Shown: positions 34,231-43,689, counted from the stretch's first letter. The stretch is DNA of 64,000 bases from Raskinella chloraquaticus (SeqCode) (GCA_002365175.1 DEZK01000007.1:1-64000); one strand, 5' to 3'. The notes: generated by a model from the letters alone, not told the origin. Translations and numbers: made by a program.

Positions 34231-34833
34231 ATGTCTTTCGAACTGCCCCCGCTTCCCTACGCCTATGATGCCCTGCAGCCTTATATGTCGAAGGAAACGC
34301 TCGAGTTTCATCACGACAAGCACCACATGGCCTATGTCACCAACGGCAATAACCTCGCCAAGGGGAGCGAATTTGAGGGCAAGCCGCTCGAATGGGTGGT
34401 GCAGAATTCCTTCGGCAAGAACGCCGGCCTCTTCAACAACGCCGGTCAGCATTACAACCACGTCCATTTCTGGCAGTGGATGAAGCCCAATGGCGGTGGC
34501 GACAAGCTGCCGGGCAAGCTTGAAAAGCACATCGTTAGCGACCTCGGCTCGGTTGCCAAGATGAAGGAAGATTTCATCCAGGCCGGGACCACGCAGTTCG
34601 GTTCGGGCTGGTGCTGGCTTGCGGTCAAGGATGGCAAGATCATCGTGACCAAGACCGCAAATGGCGAAAGCCCGCTGGTGCACGGCGCCCAGCCGATCCT
34701 CGGCTGCGATGTATGGGAGCATTCGTACTATATCGACTACCGCAACCGGCGCCCTGATTACCTGAAAGCCTTTGTCGAGCACATGGTGAATTGGGATTAC
34801 GTTGAGATGATGTATGGCAAGGCGATTGGCTGA
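34231..34833 (+). CDS. sodB: Fe/Mn superoxide dismutase
   Basis: A 200-residue superoxide dismutase with all metal ligands: His27 (LEFHHDKHH), His77 (AGQHYNHVHFW), Asp160 and His164 (LGCDVWEHSYYIDY). Gln73 in the NNAGQ segment is the position diagnostic of the iron type, although rhizobial members of this group can use manganese. No signal peptide is present, so it is cytosolic. It stands alone, with its own promoter region and a downstream inverted repeat. Confidence 0.95.
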   Translation: MSFELPPLPYAYDALQPYMSKETLEFHHDKHHMAYVTNGNNLAKGSEFEGKPLEWVVQNSFGKNAGLFNNAGQHYNHVHFWQWMKPNGGGDKLPGKLEKHIVSDLGSVAKMKEDFIQAGTTQFGSGWCWLAVKDGKIIVTKTANGESPLVHGAQPILGCDVWEHSYYIDYRNRRPDYLKAFVEHMVNWDYVEMMYGKAIG

Positions 34834-34864
34834 TTTTTGCCATTTTGCCACTTTAGGTAAATAA

Positions 34865-34902
34865 GTGCTGGTCGGTTCAGGAATGTGGTTCTCGACCAGC
34901 AC
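34865..34902 (+). terminator. 10-bp perfect inverted repeat after sodB
   Basis: GTGCTGGTCG (34865-34874) and CGACCAGCAC (34893-34902) form a 10-bp stem with an 18-base loop, 32 bases after the sod stop. There is no T-run after it, so it is a weak or Rho-assisted terminator, or a 3' stabilising structure. Confidence 0.5.
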
Positions 34903-34946
34903 ATAACAGGGCGGGGTTGGCTGGAAAGCGGCGGGAGCGATTGGCG

Positions 34947-35543
34947 ATGCAAAATGATCGGGTCCTCAGGGATTGTATTGTCGGGGTTGAACGAGCGCTG
35001 TCCAGCACGCAGTTGATAGCGATAGCCGCCCGAGCCGTCGCGTCTGGCACGTTGCTGATGGTGGCAGCAGCCAACCCTGTTTTTGCCCAGACGGTCCCGG
35101 CGCCGACGGTCCTGGCTCCGACGGTCCTGGCTCCGGCGGTCCCGCAGGTGGCAACGCCTGCTCCACCAACGCCGCCATCGCCGCCGAAGGCGAGGGCAAA
35201 AGCGAAAACTGAACCGAATGCGCAGGCGGGCACGTCGGCGGTGCCAGGCGCGCCTCCTGCCGCTCGCAACCAGAACGCTGCAAAGGTAAATGGCAGCGCT
35301 GCAAAGGCAGGCGGTGGTGGGCTCAACCTCGATCTGAGGGCGCAGGAACCGGAGAAGAAGCCGGCACAAAAGGGCGTGGCGGACAGCCCTGGCACCTTTG
35401 CGGCCAGCGGACCTTATGCGTCACAGGCGCTGATCAATCGCGTGACGGGCAAAATCAAGCAGGGTGAATTGCCAAAAGCGCCGATCAGCTTGGGTGGTGC
35501 TGGCTCGTCAGACCAGAATGTCGGGCCGATCTGGGCGCGTTGA
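34947..35543 (+). CDS. Pro/Ala-rich exported protein of unknown function
   Basis: About 198 residues from the ATG at 34947 (GGGAG about 9 bases upstream; a TTG at 34917 is an alternative). A signal peptide ends near NPVFAQ, followed by a Pro/Ala/Thr/Lys-rich low-complexity linker with a repeated APTVL unit, and a short more ordered C-terminus (PYASQALINRVTGKIKQGEL). It is probably periplasmic, perhaps spanning part of the envelope. No family is recognised. It converges with the YdjC gene, nine bases away. Confidence 0.62.
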   Translation: MQNDRVLRDCIVGVERALSSTQLIAIAARAVASGTLLMVAAANPVFAQTVPAPTVLAPTVLAPAVPQVATPAPPTPPSPPKARAKAKTEPNAQAGTSAVPGAPPAARNQNAAKVNGSAAKAGGGGLNLDLRAQEPEKKPAQKGVADSPGTFAASGPYASQALINRVTGKIKQGELPKAPISLGGAGSSDQNVGPIWAR

Positions 35544-35552
35544 TGCAAGAGA

Positions 35553-36434
35553 TCAAGCGATTGCCGCCAGCCTGGTGAAGCGATCGATCCTTAGATTTTC
35601 ACGCTCCAGCAACTGAACGAAATCATCGCTGGCGAGATAATCCGCTTCTCGTTGTCGCGCAGCGGTGATCGGATCGGCAACCTCGGCTGACGCGTCGCGA
35701 TCACCGGGGTGACACATGACGAGAGGGCGCGCGCCGAGATGGCGGACAAAGGACGAAAAAACGTCCGGCAGCCTGCCCGCCGCCGAAAAGTCATAGATAC
35801 CAGAAAAACCTGCATTGACCGGGACCCCACGCGCTGAAGCCGCAGGCGCCATGCCTTTCGTCAGCATCGCAATCGACAGCGCTTTGGCAAGAGCAGTCCG
35901 CCGCGCCACGATGCGACCCCATTTTTCGCCAGGTACACGCACCGGCAACGGATCGCCGGGCCGAAGCGCAACGGCAAGGTCTGCTGTGATGGTGCATATC
36001 CCCGGCAGAGCATGCGCGTGTTGATGGCCGTCGATGAAATCGGGAAGGCGGCCGGTTGCCTTTAGAAAAGCATCCGCCTGACGAAACGCCTCGTCACGCA
36101 CTTCCTGCAAGGGCAAACGATGGCTCAGCGCCATCAAGATCAGACGATTTATGCCTGGAAACCTGCCGGCTGGCGCCAAAGCTCTTGCCGAAGCCAAGGG
36201 CTTGCCCTCGACAAAATCAAGGTGAAGGCCGACATCCACTTGAGCAGCGAGCCCGTCGATCTCAGCACCTGCCCGCGCCCAGTCCGGAAAGGTCACGAGC
36301 GCGCTGGTGGCGCTGAGACGCCCGCGCTCTGCCAGACGGCGGATGGCGGTGCTGACGCCCGGTCGATAGCCGTAATCGTCGGCACAAAGCGCAATCAGTC
36401 CGGGTGTCGCGGGCAACGGATTTATGTTGGTCAT
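35553..36434 (-). CDS. ChbG/YdjC-family carbohydrate deacetylase
   Basis: A 293-residue YdjC/ChbG-family protein. The metal- and substrate-binding motifs are visible: ADDYGYRPG (residues 18-26) with the catalytic aspartate, DVGLHLDF, DGHQHAH and CHPGD near the C-terminus. These enzymes deacetylate small sugars or glycan-linked GlcNAc. It is divergent from a polyprenyl-phosphate-type glycosyltransferase, so it probably trims a sugar built on a lipid carrier for surface glycan. The substrate is not known. Confidence 0.85.
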   Translation of the reverse strand: MTNINPLPATPGLIALCADDYGYRPGVSTAIRRLAERGRLSATSALVTFPDWARAGAEIDGLAAQVDVGLHLDFVEGKPLASARALAPAGRFPGINRLILMALSHRLPLQEVRDEAFRQADAFLKATGRLPDFIDGHQHAHALPGICTITADLAVALRPGDPLPVRVPGEKWGRIVARRTALAKALSIAMLTKGMAPAASARGVPVNAGFSGIYDFSAAGRLPDVFSSFVRHLGARPLVMCHPGDRDASAEVADPITAARQREADYLASDDFVQLLERENLRIDRFTRLAAIA

Positions 36435-36518
36435 GGCTCCTCATGCTCCTTCACGACCCGTTCAGGCAAGCTTTTCTAGAACGCGCGTCATTATGCGCTA
36501 CAGGTGCTGGAACCCTCG

Positions 36519-37532
36519 ATGACCATGGACCCCCGCTCCCTCCACGATATCAGCCAGCGACCGGAACTTTCGGTCGTGGTGCCGATGCATAACGAAGCCG
36601 CCAATCTGGCGCCGCTTCTCGCGCGGCTCATTCCAGTCCTGCGATCGATCGATCAGCGCTTCGAAATTCTCTTTGTTGACGATGGCTCGCGTGATGACAG
36701 TTTCGAGCGTGTGCGGGCGGCCGCACTCACCGAGCCGCGCCTGCGTGCCATTGCGCTGTCACGCAATTTCGGCAAGGAAATTGCCATCGCCGCCGGGCTT
36801 GCCCATGCGCGCGGCAATGCCGTGATCCTGATGGATGGCGACCTCCAGCATCCGCCCGAAACCATCCGGGACTTCGTCGCAAAATGGCGGGATGGCTATC
36901 ACATGGTCTACGGCGTTCGCCGTGATCGAGAAACCGACAGCGTTATGCGCCGCTGGTTCTCGGGTGGTTTCTACCGGCTGTTTGCCGCGCTCAGCCCCAC
37001 GCAATTGCCGCGCGGCGCCGGCGATTTCCGCCTCATCGACCGCAAAGCGGTTGATGCTCTCAATACCATTCACGAGCGAACGCGGTTTACCAAAGGCCTC
37101 TATTCATGGATCGGGTTCAAAGCCGTCGGTGTCGAGTTTGATGTCGAGGAACGCGCCGATGGCGGCGGCTCGAAATGGAATGCGCGCCGGCTGTTTTCCT
37201 TCGCGCTTGATGGCATTACCGCGTTCTCGACCCTGCCGCTTCGGGTATGGACCTACATCGGCACGGTGGTGTCGATGCTGGCGCTGCTGCTTGCCCTTTA
37301 TTTTGTCGCCGAGACGCTGATCTGGGGCGTTGCCGTTCCCGGCTTTCCATCATTGATCGTGTCGGTGATGTTTTTTGCTGGTGTACAGCTCATCACACTT
37401 GGCGTGCTTGGCGAATATATCGGCCGCATCTTTGTCGAAGTGAAGCGACGGCCCCTCTATATCGTCGCTGAAGAAATAGGTCAGGTGAGCGCCACGTCGC
37501 CGCTGTCAGATCAAGTCGAAGCGAACTCGTAA
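36519..37532 (+). CDS. GT2 polyprenyl-phosphate glycosyltransferase (GtrB/DPM-like)
   Basis: About 337 residues: a GT2 catalytic domain with LSVVVPMHNEAANL, ILFVDDGSRDDS and LMDGDLQHPPE (the DxD-like element), then two C-terminal membrane helices (VWTYIGTVVSMLALLLALYF and about 280-305). This layout is typical of enzymes that load a sugar on undecaprenyl phosphate, such as GtrB and ArnC. The ATG at 36519 has GGAA upstream; GTG 36504 and ATG 36525 are alternatives. No flippase is next to it. The divergent YdjC deacetylase is the likely partner. Confidence 0.88.
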   Translation: MTMDPRSLHDISQRPELSVVVPMHNEAANLAPLLARLIPVLRSIDQRFEILFVDDGSRDDSFERVRAAALTEPRLRAIALSRNFGKEIAIAAGLAHARGNAVILMDGDLQHPPETIRDFVAKWRDGYHMVYGVRRDRETDSVMRRWFSGGFYRLFAALSPTQLPRGAGDFRLIDRKAVDALNTIHERTRFTKGLYSWIGFKAVGVEFDVEERADGGGSKWNARRLFSFALDGITAFSTLPLRVWTYIGTVVSMLALLLALYFVAETLIWGVAVPGFPSLIVSVMFFAGVQLITLGVLGEYIGRIFVEVKRRPLYIVAEEIGQVSATSPLSDQVEANS

Positions 37533-37538
37533 TCCGGT

Positions 37539-38390
37539 TCAAACAGCGATATTGTCAATGAGGCGGGTTGCCCCGATCCTGGCGGCGACCAGCACGCGTG
37601 TCGGCTGTTCAATCGTGGTGGCGGGTAGCAGGGTATCAGCCTGCCGCCATTCCAGATAATCGACCGAAAACCCGGATTTTTCCAGGATTGCCACACCTTC
37701 AGCCAGCACACGGCTGGCCTCATCACCCTGTCGCAGCCGCTCGGCGCATTGCGTCAGGGTGTGATAGATGAGCGGGGCCACCGCGCGCTCGGCTTCGCTC
37801 AAGTAGACGTTGCGCGACGACATGGCCAACCCATCAACCTCGCGAATGGTTGGTGCTGCGACCACGTTGACCGGTAATTCGAGGTCGCGAACCATCTGAC
37901 GGATGACGCAGAGCTGCTGGAAATCCTTTTCACCGAAAACGGCAAGATGCGGGGTGGTTTGCAAAAAAAGCTTGGCAACCACGGTGGCAACGCCCTTGAA
38001 ATGAGTTGGCCGAAAGCGATCCTCAAGGCCAGTCGTCGCTGGTCCTTCAAGCGAAATCGATGTCACGAAATCAGCCGGATAAATGTCGGCGACCGGCGGG
38101 CAATAAATCGCATCGACGGCGGTTCCAAGCTTCTCGCGATCCGCCTCAAGCGTGCGCGGATAGGCGCTGAAATCCTCACTGGGTGTGAATTGGGCCGGGT
38201 TCACGAAGATCGAAACCAGCAGGCGATCGGCGCGCGCGGCAACGAGCCGAACCAGCGACAGATGTCCCTCGTGAAGCGCGCCCATGGTCGGCACCAGGGC
38301 AACGATCTGGTGCGATTCACGCCAGGCTGCCATGCGGGTGCGCAGCGCTGCGCGATCTGACAGAAGCTCAGCGCGCCGATGATGTGCCAT
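37539..38390 (-). CDS. panC: Pantoate--beta-alanine ligase
   Basis: A 283-residue PanC that joins pantoate and beta-alanine with ATP in coenzyme A synthesis. Motifs present: VPTMGALHEGHLSLVR (ATP-binding HIGH-like), SIFVNPAQF, FGEKDFQQL and the KMSKS-like region GLAMSSRNVYL. Cytosolic. No panB is adjacent. It converges with the glycosyltransferase gene, with a six-base gap. Confidence 0.95.
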   Translation of the reverse strand: MAHHRRAELLSDRAALRTRMAAWRESHQIVALVPTMGALHEGHLSLVRLVAARADRLLVSIFVNPAQFTPSEDFSAYPRTLEADREKLGTAVDAIYCPPVADIYPADFVTSISLEGPATTGLEDRFRPTHFKGVATVVAKLFLQTTPHLAVFGEKDFQQLCVIRQMVRDLELPVNVVAAPTIREVDGLAMSSRNVYLSEAERAVAPLIYHTLTQCAERLRQGDEASRVLAEGVAILEKSGFSVDYLEWRQADTLLPATTIEQPTRVLVAARIGATRLIDNIAV

Positions 38391-38432
38391 AATCTCTGCC
38401 CGAAATTCTCTGACGTGTGGAGTTATTCAAAG

Positions 38433-38771
38433 TCATTGACCCTTGCGGCAATCCCCGCCAGCCTCGGCCAACTGATAGTCGAGCGCGACCTCGGTCAGAA
38501 AACGTTCGCATTGCTGGATCGAGCGGAAGCAGGCACTGCCGGACCCGTTATAGGAGCTGCTGGCAAAACTGTTGCGCCCGCCAACCACAGCATAGCGACT
38601 GACCCAGACGCCATCGCGGCCCAATTGCTTGCGCAGCTGATCGCAATCCTCTGCCCCCGACAAGACCGCAATCGCATCAGGGGGGCGTTGCGTTTGCGCG
38701 GATGCCGGTCGTAACGCGTCAAGCGCAACGGCAGCGACCACAAGAACAAGCCAGCAAGAGAGATCACGCAT
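38433..38771 (-). CDS. Small exported protein of unknown function
   Basis: A protein of about 112 residues with a signal peptide (MRDLSCWLVLVVAAVALDAL, cleavage near ASAQ) and six cysteines in the mature part, enough for disulfides in the periplasm (EDCDQL, ACFRSIQQCERF, GGDCRKG). The start at 38771 overlaps the end of the aminotransferase gene by eight bases. The frame is open further upstream but lies within that gene. The pattern recalls small DUF3551-like secreted proteins of Rhizobiales, a tentative link. Confidence 0.65.
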   Translation of the reverse strand: MRDLSCWLVLVVAAVALDALRPASAQTQRPPDAIAVLSGAEDCDQLRKQLGRDGVWVSRYAVVGGRNSFASSSYNGSGSACFRSIQQCERFLTEVALDYQLAEAGGDCRKGQ

Positions 38772-39618
38772 GAGCAAATTCCCAATAAAGCGCGCGCGCC
38801 TTGCGGAACACCGGACCTGGTTGCAGCTGGCGATCATTGATGCGGGTGATCGGCTGGACCTTGCCGGCATTTCCGGTTGAGAAGATTTCGTCTGCGGCAA
38901 GAACCTCATCGGGTGTAACGATGCGCTCTTCAACCATCATTCCAGCCTCGCGCAGGAGCGCGATGACCCGCAATCGTGTTATGCCGGCGAGGAACGTTCC
39001 GTTCGCCGCAGGGGTGACTGCCACGCCATCCTTGACCAGCCACACATTGGCGGTGGCAAGCTCGGCGACGTTGCCGTCAGGATCAAGCATGATGCCGTTG
39101 TCGAAGCCCCTCTGCCTGGCATAGGCAAGCGCGCGACCAGGATTAGGATAAAGGCAGCCCGCCTTGGCATCGACGGGCGCCATGTCCGCTCTTGGCCGGC
39201 GGAAGGGTGTGGTGGTGACTGAAAAACCGTTGGGCGCCGGCATGGGGGCAACGTAAATCGATACGGCAAAGCCGATATCGTCGGGATCGGCAAGTACGGC
39301 CGAGGGGCCGTTGCCCTCACCCCAATACATGGGCCGGATGTAAAGCTCGGCCTGTTTGTCGAACTTCTTCAACCCGTCCCTGACAATGCCGATGATGTCC
39401 TCGCCGGAATGGGTCGGGTTGAGGCCGAGCGCTTTGGCCGAAGCATTCACCCGGTTGCAGTGGCGATCAAGGTCAGGGGTGACACCTTCGAACGCGCGGG
39501 CACCGTCGAACACGGATGAGCCAAGCCAGGTCGCGTGCGAGCGCACGCCCATGATTGGCACATTTCCCTCGCGCCACTCGCCGTTTTGGAATGTCCAGGT
39601 TTGCGACCAATTGGCCAT
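38764..39618 (-). CDS. ilvE: Branched-chain amino acid aminotransferase-like PLP enzyme
   Basis: A 284-residue fold-type IV aminotransferase. Lys152 in PVDAKAGCLYPN binds PLP; VFDGARAFEG, LYIRPMYWGEG and EIFSTGNAGKVQPI are the usual substrate and phosphate-binding segments. It most resembles the branched-chain aminotransferases of alphaproteobacteria that lack the longer IlvE form; D-amino acid transferases share the fold. It is followed by an overlapping gene for a small exported protein. Confidence 0.85.
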   Translation of the reverse strand: MANWSQTWTFQNGEWREGNVPIMGVRSHATWLGSSVFDGARAFEGVTPDLDRHCNRVNASAKALGLNPTHSGEDIIGIVRDGLKKFDKQAELYIRPMYWGEGNGPSAVLADPDDIGFAVSIYVAPMPAPNGFSVTTTPFRRPRADMAPVDAKAGCLYPNPGRALAYARQRGFDNGIMLDPDGNVAELATANVWLVKDGVAVTPAANGTFLAGITRLRVIALLREAGMMVEERIVTPDEVLAADEIFSTGNAGKVQPITRINDRQLQPGPVFRKARALYWEFAHA

Positions 39619-39697
39619 GCCATGTTCTCCTAGTCAGGGCCTGCTATCACCGCATGAATGGCAAATTCATCTGCCTCATCCGGTCCTTGAGCCATCC

Positions 39698-39994
39698 TCA
39701 AAATCGCGGGTCGCGATAAACGGGCAACACACACGAGCGTCCATTGTAATTGGCCGGCCCGCCCGCTCGCTCATCGGTCCAATCCTGCGCCGGCCGATCA
39801 CGAACGATGCGCTCGAAGGGGCTGGTATTGTAATCGCACAGAGGCAATCGCGTGTCGACCTTGCCGGTGGCCTTCTCGCGCCGCCCGTCAACGTACAAGA
39901 CGGCGGCGCGCGGCGGCAGCGGGCGCAGTTGCGGTGGAGGCGAGGATGCGATCTGGCAGGCGCCCAGCAGCACACCAACGAAATTGCAAGACAT
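39698..39994 (-). CDS. Small possible lipoprotein
   Basis: A 98-residue protein starting MSCNFVGVLLGACQIASSPP. The LLGAC at residues 9-13 fits a lipobox, though the N-terminus lacks the usual positive charges. The mature part is Pro/Arg-rich, ending YNGRSCVLPVYRDPRF with a few cysteines. The start at 39994 lies 22 bases after the M20 peptidase stop, so they may be co-transcribed. Longer in-frame extensions upstream are antisense-like low-quality sequence within the peptidase gene and are discarded. Confidence 0.5.
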   Translation of the reverse strand: MSCNFVGVLLGACQIASSPPPQLRPLPPRAAVLYVDGRREKATGKVDTRLPLCDYNTSPFERIVRDRPAQDWTDERAGGPANYNGRSCVLPVYRDPRF

Positions 39995-40016
39995 CAACCA
40001 CTCTCCGTCCCGGCAC

Positions 40017-41396
40017 TCAGCCGGCAAGCGCTGCCATGACACGCGCCCAGGAGCGGGCGCCGCGCTGGAAAGAAGCCAGCTCATATTTCTCATTGGGCGA
40101 ATGAATACGGTCGTCGTCAAGCCCAAAGCCGATGAGGAGCGAATCCATGCCAAGCACCTCCTTGAAGGCACCAACGACGGGAATTGAGCCGCCACCACCG
40201 ATGATGAAGGCCTCATTGCCCCATTCAGTCGACAGCGCCGCCCGCGCATTCTGGAATGCTGCGCCGCCACTGGGCAGCACAATGCCCGGGCTTGCTCCGT
40301 GATCACGAAACTCGACCTGGCAATCAGCCGGGAGATTGTCGCGCACAAATGTACGGAAACTGTCGCGGATTTTCTGCGGATTCTGCCGGCCGACAAGGCG
40401 AAACGACACCTTGGCCGACGCCTTGGCCGGCAGAACGGTCTTGAAACCATCGCCAGTGTAACCCCCGACGATGCCGTTCATTTCGCAGGTAGGCCGCGCC
40501 CACAGCATTTCGAGAACAGTGCGGCCCTTTTCTCCCGCCGGTGTCTTCAGCCCGACATCGCCGAGAAATTCCGCGACGTCGAAGGGCAGCTTGTCCCACG
40601 ACGCCTTGAGATCGGCAGAAATTTCGTCCACCCCGTCATAGAACCCCGGGAGCGTCACCTTGCCTGCATCATCGTGAAGTTTCGCCAGAACCTTGGCAAG
40701 CGCCCGGATCGGATTTTGCGCCGGCCCGCCAAAGCCGCCGGAATGAAGATCGCGGTCAGCGCAGGTGATAATTACCTCTTCGCCAACCAGGCCACGCAAT
40801 GAACCTGTGATCGCCGGTGTGCCAGCGTCCCACATGCCGGTGTCGCAGACCAGAACGAGATCAGCCTTCAGTTCATCCTTGGCAGCCTGAAGAAAGGCAT
40901 TGAGGCTGGGTGAACCTGATTCTTCCTCGCCCTCGAGAAAAATCGTCACATCGAGCGGCAGATCGCCATGGGTCTCGATAAAGCCGCGGGCTGCCTCGAT
41001 AAAGGTCATCACCTGACCTTTGTCGTCGGCCGCGCCACGCCCCATGATCTGCTGGCCATTAGCGCCGTTCTTGAGATGCGGCTCGAAAGGCGGGGTCGCC
41101 CACAAGGACAATGGATCGACGGGCTGGACATCATAATGGCCGTAAAACAGGACCCGCCTGGCCCCTGGTTTACGGCGGTGCGCGACCACCATGGGATGGC
41201 CGGGCGTCGCACGCAGGGACGCTTCAAAGCCAAGGCTCTTCAGCTCGCTCACCAGCCATTCGGCCGCCTTCCTGCAATCAGCGGCAAAGGCTGGATCGGT
41301 CGAAATAGAGGGAATACGCAAAAGCTCGAAAAGCCGGTCCAGCGCGGCATGACGATTGGTGTCGATCTTGGCGAGAACCGGGTCGATGGCGTTCAT
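40017..41396 (-). CDS. M20-family metallopeptidase (dipeptidase type)
   Basis: About 459 residues from MNAIDPVLAKIDTNRHAALD. The zinc ligands of the M20 family are in FYGHYDVQPVD, GRGAADDKGQ, FLEGEEESGSP and LVCDTGMWD, and a late His in FGLDDDRIHSPNE; a lid dimerisation domain lies between. It most resembles M20 dipeptidases that hydrolyse small peptides in the cytosol. The start at 41396 gives the family N-terminus; the frame remains open to 41600 without homology. It is divergent from the spermidine synthase-like gene. Confidence 0.9.
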   Translation of the reverse strand: MNAIDPVLAKIDTNRHAALDRLFELLRIPSISTDPAFAADCRKAAEWLVSELKSLGFEASLRATPGHPMVVAHRRKPGARRVLFYGHYDVQPVDPLSLWATPPFEPHLKNGANGQQIMGRGAADDKGQVMTFIEAARGFIETHGDLPLDVTIFLEGEEESGSPSLNAFLQAAKDELKADLVLVCDTGMWDAGTPAITGSLRGLVGEEVIITCADRDLHSGGFGGPAQNPIRALAKVLAKLHDDAGKVTLPGFYDGVDEISADLKASWDKLPFDVAEFLGDVGLKTPAGEKGRTVLEMLWARPTCEMNGIVGGYTGDGFKTVLPAKASAKVSFRLVGRQNPQKIRDSFRTFVRDNLPADCQVEFRDHGASPGIVLPSGGAAFQNARAALSTEWGNEAFIIGGGGSIPVVGAFKEVLGMDSLLIGFGLDDDRIHSPNEKYELASFQRGARSWARVMAALAG

Positions 41397-41571
41397 GAAA
41401 ACCTGCTTGCTTGCAACATTACCGGGCGGACCATAGCGGTGCCAAACCTTCCCGCCAAGGCGTTCGATATCGCCCCTGCCCTGCGTCTTGTGGCAATTGA
41501 CTGCTTCAGGGATCTTGATTTCACAAGCTTTCCATGAGCAAAAGCGCGCATTACCGGAAAAAGGTTGATCC

Positions 41572-43689
41572 ATGCCCGCCGCATTGCTGACCAAGATCAT
41601 GTTCTCGGCGACCCTTGGTTTAGCCGGATTTCTGCTGTTTCAGGTGCAACCGGTGCTTGCGAAGTTCATCCTGCCCTGGTTTGGCGGCAGCGCGACGACC
41701 TGGACGGTATGCATGCTGTTCTTCCAGCTCGCTTTGCTGGCAGGCTATGGCTACGCCTACGCGCTCACCGCACCGATCAGGCCGCGCACCCAGGCGCTCC
41801 TGCATATCGGCCTGCTCGGGCTTGCCCTGCTTGCTCTGCCGATTACCCCGTCGGACGCCTACAAACCCGATAACGCCGACAATCCGCTCGGGCGCATCAT
41901 GGCGCTGCTGACGGTGTGCGTCGGGCTGCCCTATATGGTCCTGTCCACCACCTCGCCCCTGCTGCAACGCTGGCTTGCCCAGATCGACCGCTCGCTATTG
42001 GCCTCGCGCTTTTTTGCCGTCTCCAATCTAGGCTCGTTTCTTGGCCTGCTGAGCTATCCTTTCATCTTCGAGCCGTTGCTCTCCAGCCCCGAACAGACGA
42101 TCGGGTGGTCGCGCCTTTTCGTTGTGTTTGCGCTCCTCATGGCGGGTTGCGCGGCGATTGTCCTGATGCGAGCCAACCCGCCCGCCACGATGAGCGAGAT
42201 GGCCGACGCCAGCGCAGCGCCCGCCGCCAGCGATCGATTTTGGTTATGGCTCGTCTACTCTGGGCTCGGCTCGGTGCTGCTGATTGCGACCACCAACCAG
42301 ATGACGCAGTGGACGGCCGTCATCCCCTTCCTGTGGATTTTGCCACTGTCGCTTTATCTTGCGACCTTCATCATCGCCTTCGGCTACCAGCACCTCTATC
42401 ACCGGCTGGGGTTCTTTATCGGCTTTGTGCTGCTTGCAGTCGCCAGTGTCGGGCTGGTGCCCAGCGATCCAGGCGAGGGCCTGCTGCTGCGCCTTGCGTT
42501 CAATGCCGCGACGATGACGGCAGGATGCATGATCTGCCATGCCGAAATGGTCCGCCTGCAGCCGCCCGCCACACGCCTGCCGCGCTTTTACATGGCGATT
42601 TCGCTCGGTGGCGCCCTTGGCGGCATCGCGGTGGCGCTGATTGCCCCGCTGATTTTCTCCGATTACTGGGAATATCCGCTGGCCCTGATAGCTACCACCG
42701 TGATGGGTGCTGCCCTGTCATGGCGCAGCCTCGAGCCAGGCGCACGCGGGCAACGCCTGGCGCTGATCGCCAGCTGTGCGTCAGCGATTGCTGGTGCAGG
42801 CTATGCCCTGTCGCAGACGGCGCATAGTGAGCGAGACGTCGTCGATCGCATCCGCAATTTCTACGGGGTCGTGAAAATTATTCGCGAACATCAGGACGAG
42901 CCGGAACGCTTCTCGCTCACCATGGTGCAGGCGGGCGTGCCGCAGGGTTCGCAATACCAGATCCCGGCCAGACGCAATGAACCTTATTGCGCCTTCCTGC
43001 CAGGCTCCGGCGTCGGCCACGCCCTTGCAGCGTTGCGGGCCCGGCCTGCGGCAAGCAAAATGCCACTTCGCATCGGCTCGGTCGGCCTTGGTGTCGGCGT
43101 TCTGGCAGCACTTGGTCAACCCGGTGATGACATGCGTGTCTATGAGCTCAACCCGGCTGTGACCGACCTCACCAACCGGCATTTCTCCTTCGTGCGCGAC
43201 AGCAAGGCCAAGGTGCAGGTTTTCCATGGCGACGGGCGCATCCTGCTGGAGCGCGAGCTTGCCGCCGGCACGCCCGGCAAGTTCGATCTTCTCGTCGTCG
43301 ATGCCTTTCGCGGCGCCTCGCCGCCGCTCCATCTGATGACAAAAGAAGCCTTCGACATCTATCTCAGGCACCTGGCGCCCGGCGGTATTCTTGCCATCAA
43401 TTTCGAGATCGACGTCTTCGGGCTGGCGCCGCTCCATCGCGGGCTGTCGAAGGAATTCAGTCTCAATGTCGGCTGGTTTGAAACGCCGTCCGCCAGCGAT
43501 GATTGCGATGACACGGTGAGCTGGGCGCTTTACACGCGCGATGCGGCGCTTTTTGCTGCGCCCGACATCAAATCCGGCCTGTCGCAGTGGCGTGACGATG
43601 GCAAAAGCACGCTTTTGTGGACGGACGCCAACGCCAACCTGCTCAGCATCGTCAACTGGGACAATCTGATCGGGCGGGTGGCGGAGTAA
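41572..43689 (+). CDS. Membrane-fused spermidine synthase-like protein
   Basis: A 705-residue protein with about ten to twelve membrane helices in its first 420 residues and a soluble spermidine synthase-like Rossmann domain after it (SVGLGVGVLAALG, YELNPAVTDL, HGDGRILLERELA, LLVVDAFRGASPP). It belongs to the fused MFS/spermidine synthase group found in many proteobacteria, whose substrate is unknown; aminopropyl transfer is only inferred from the fold. It ends shortly before the thiC riboswitch with no clear terminator between. Confidence 0.85.
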   Translation: MPAALLTKIMFSATLGLAGFLLFQVQPVLAKFILPWFGGSATTWTVCMLFFQLALLAGYGYAYALTAPIRPRTQALLHIGLLGLALLALPITPSDAYKPDNADNPLGRIMALLTVCVGLPYMVLSTTSPLLQRWLAQIDRSLLASRFFAVSNLGSFLGLLSYPFIFEPLLSSPEQTIGWSRLFVVFALLMAGCAAIVLMRANPPATMSEMADASAAPAASDRFWLWLVYSGLGSVLLIATTNQMTQWTAVIPFLWILPLSLYLATFIIAFGYQHLYHRLGFFIGFVLLAVASVGLVPSDPGEGLLLRLAFNAATMTAGCMICHAEMVRLQPPATRLPRFYMAISLGGALGGIAVALIAPLIFSDYWEYPLALIATTVMGAALSWRSLEPGARGQRLALIASCASAIAGAGYALSQTAHSERDVVDRIRNFYGVVKIIREHQDEPERFSLTMVQAGVPQGSQYQIPARRNEPYCAFLPGSGVGHALAALRARPAASKMPLRIGSVGLGVGVLAALGQPGDDMRVYELNPAVTDLTNRHFSFVRDSKAKVQVFHGDGRILLERELAAGTPGKFDLLVVDAFRGASPPLHLMTKEAFDIYLRHLAPGGILAINFEIDVFGLAPLHRGLSKEFSLNVGWFETPSASDDCDDTVSWALYTRDAALFAAPDIKSGLSQWRDDGKSTLLWTDANANLLSIVNWDNLIGRVAE

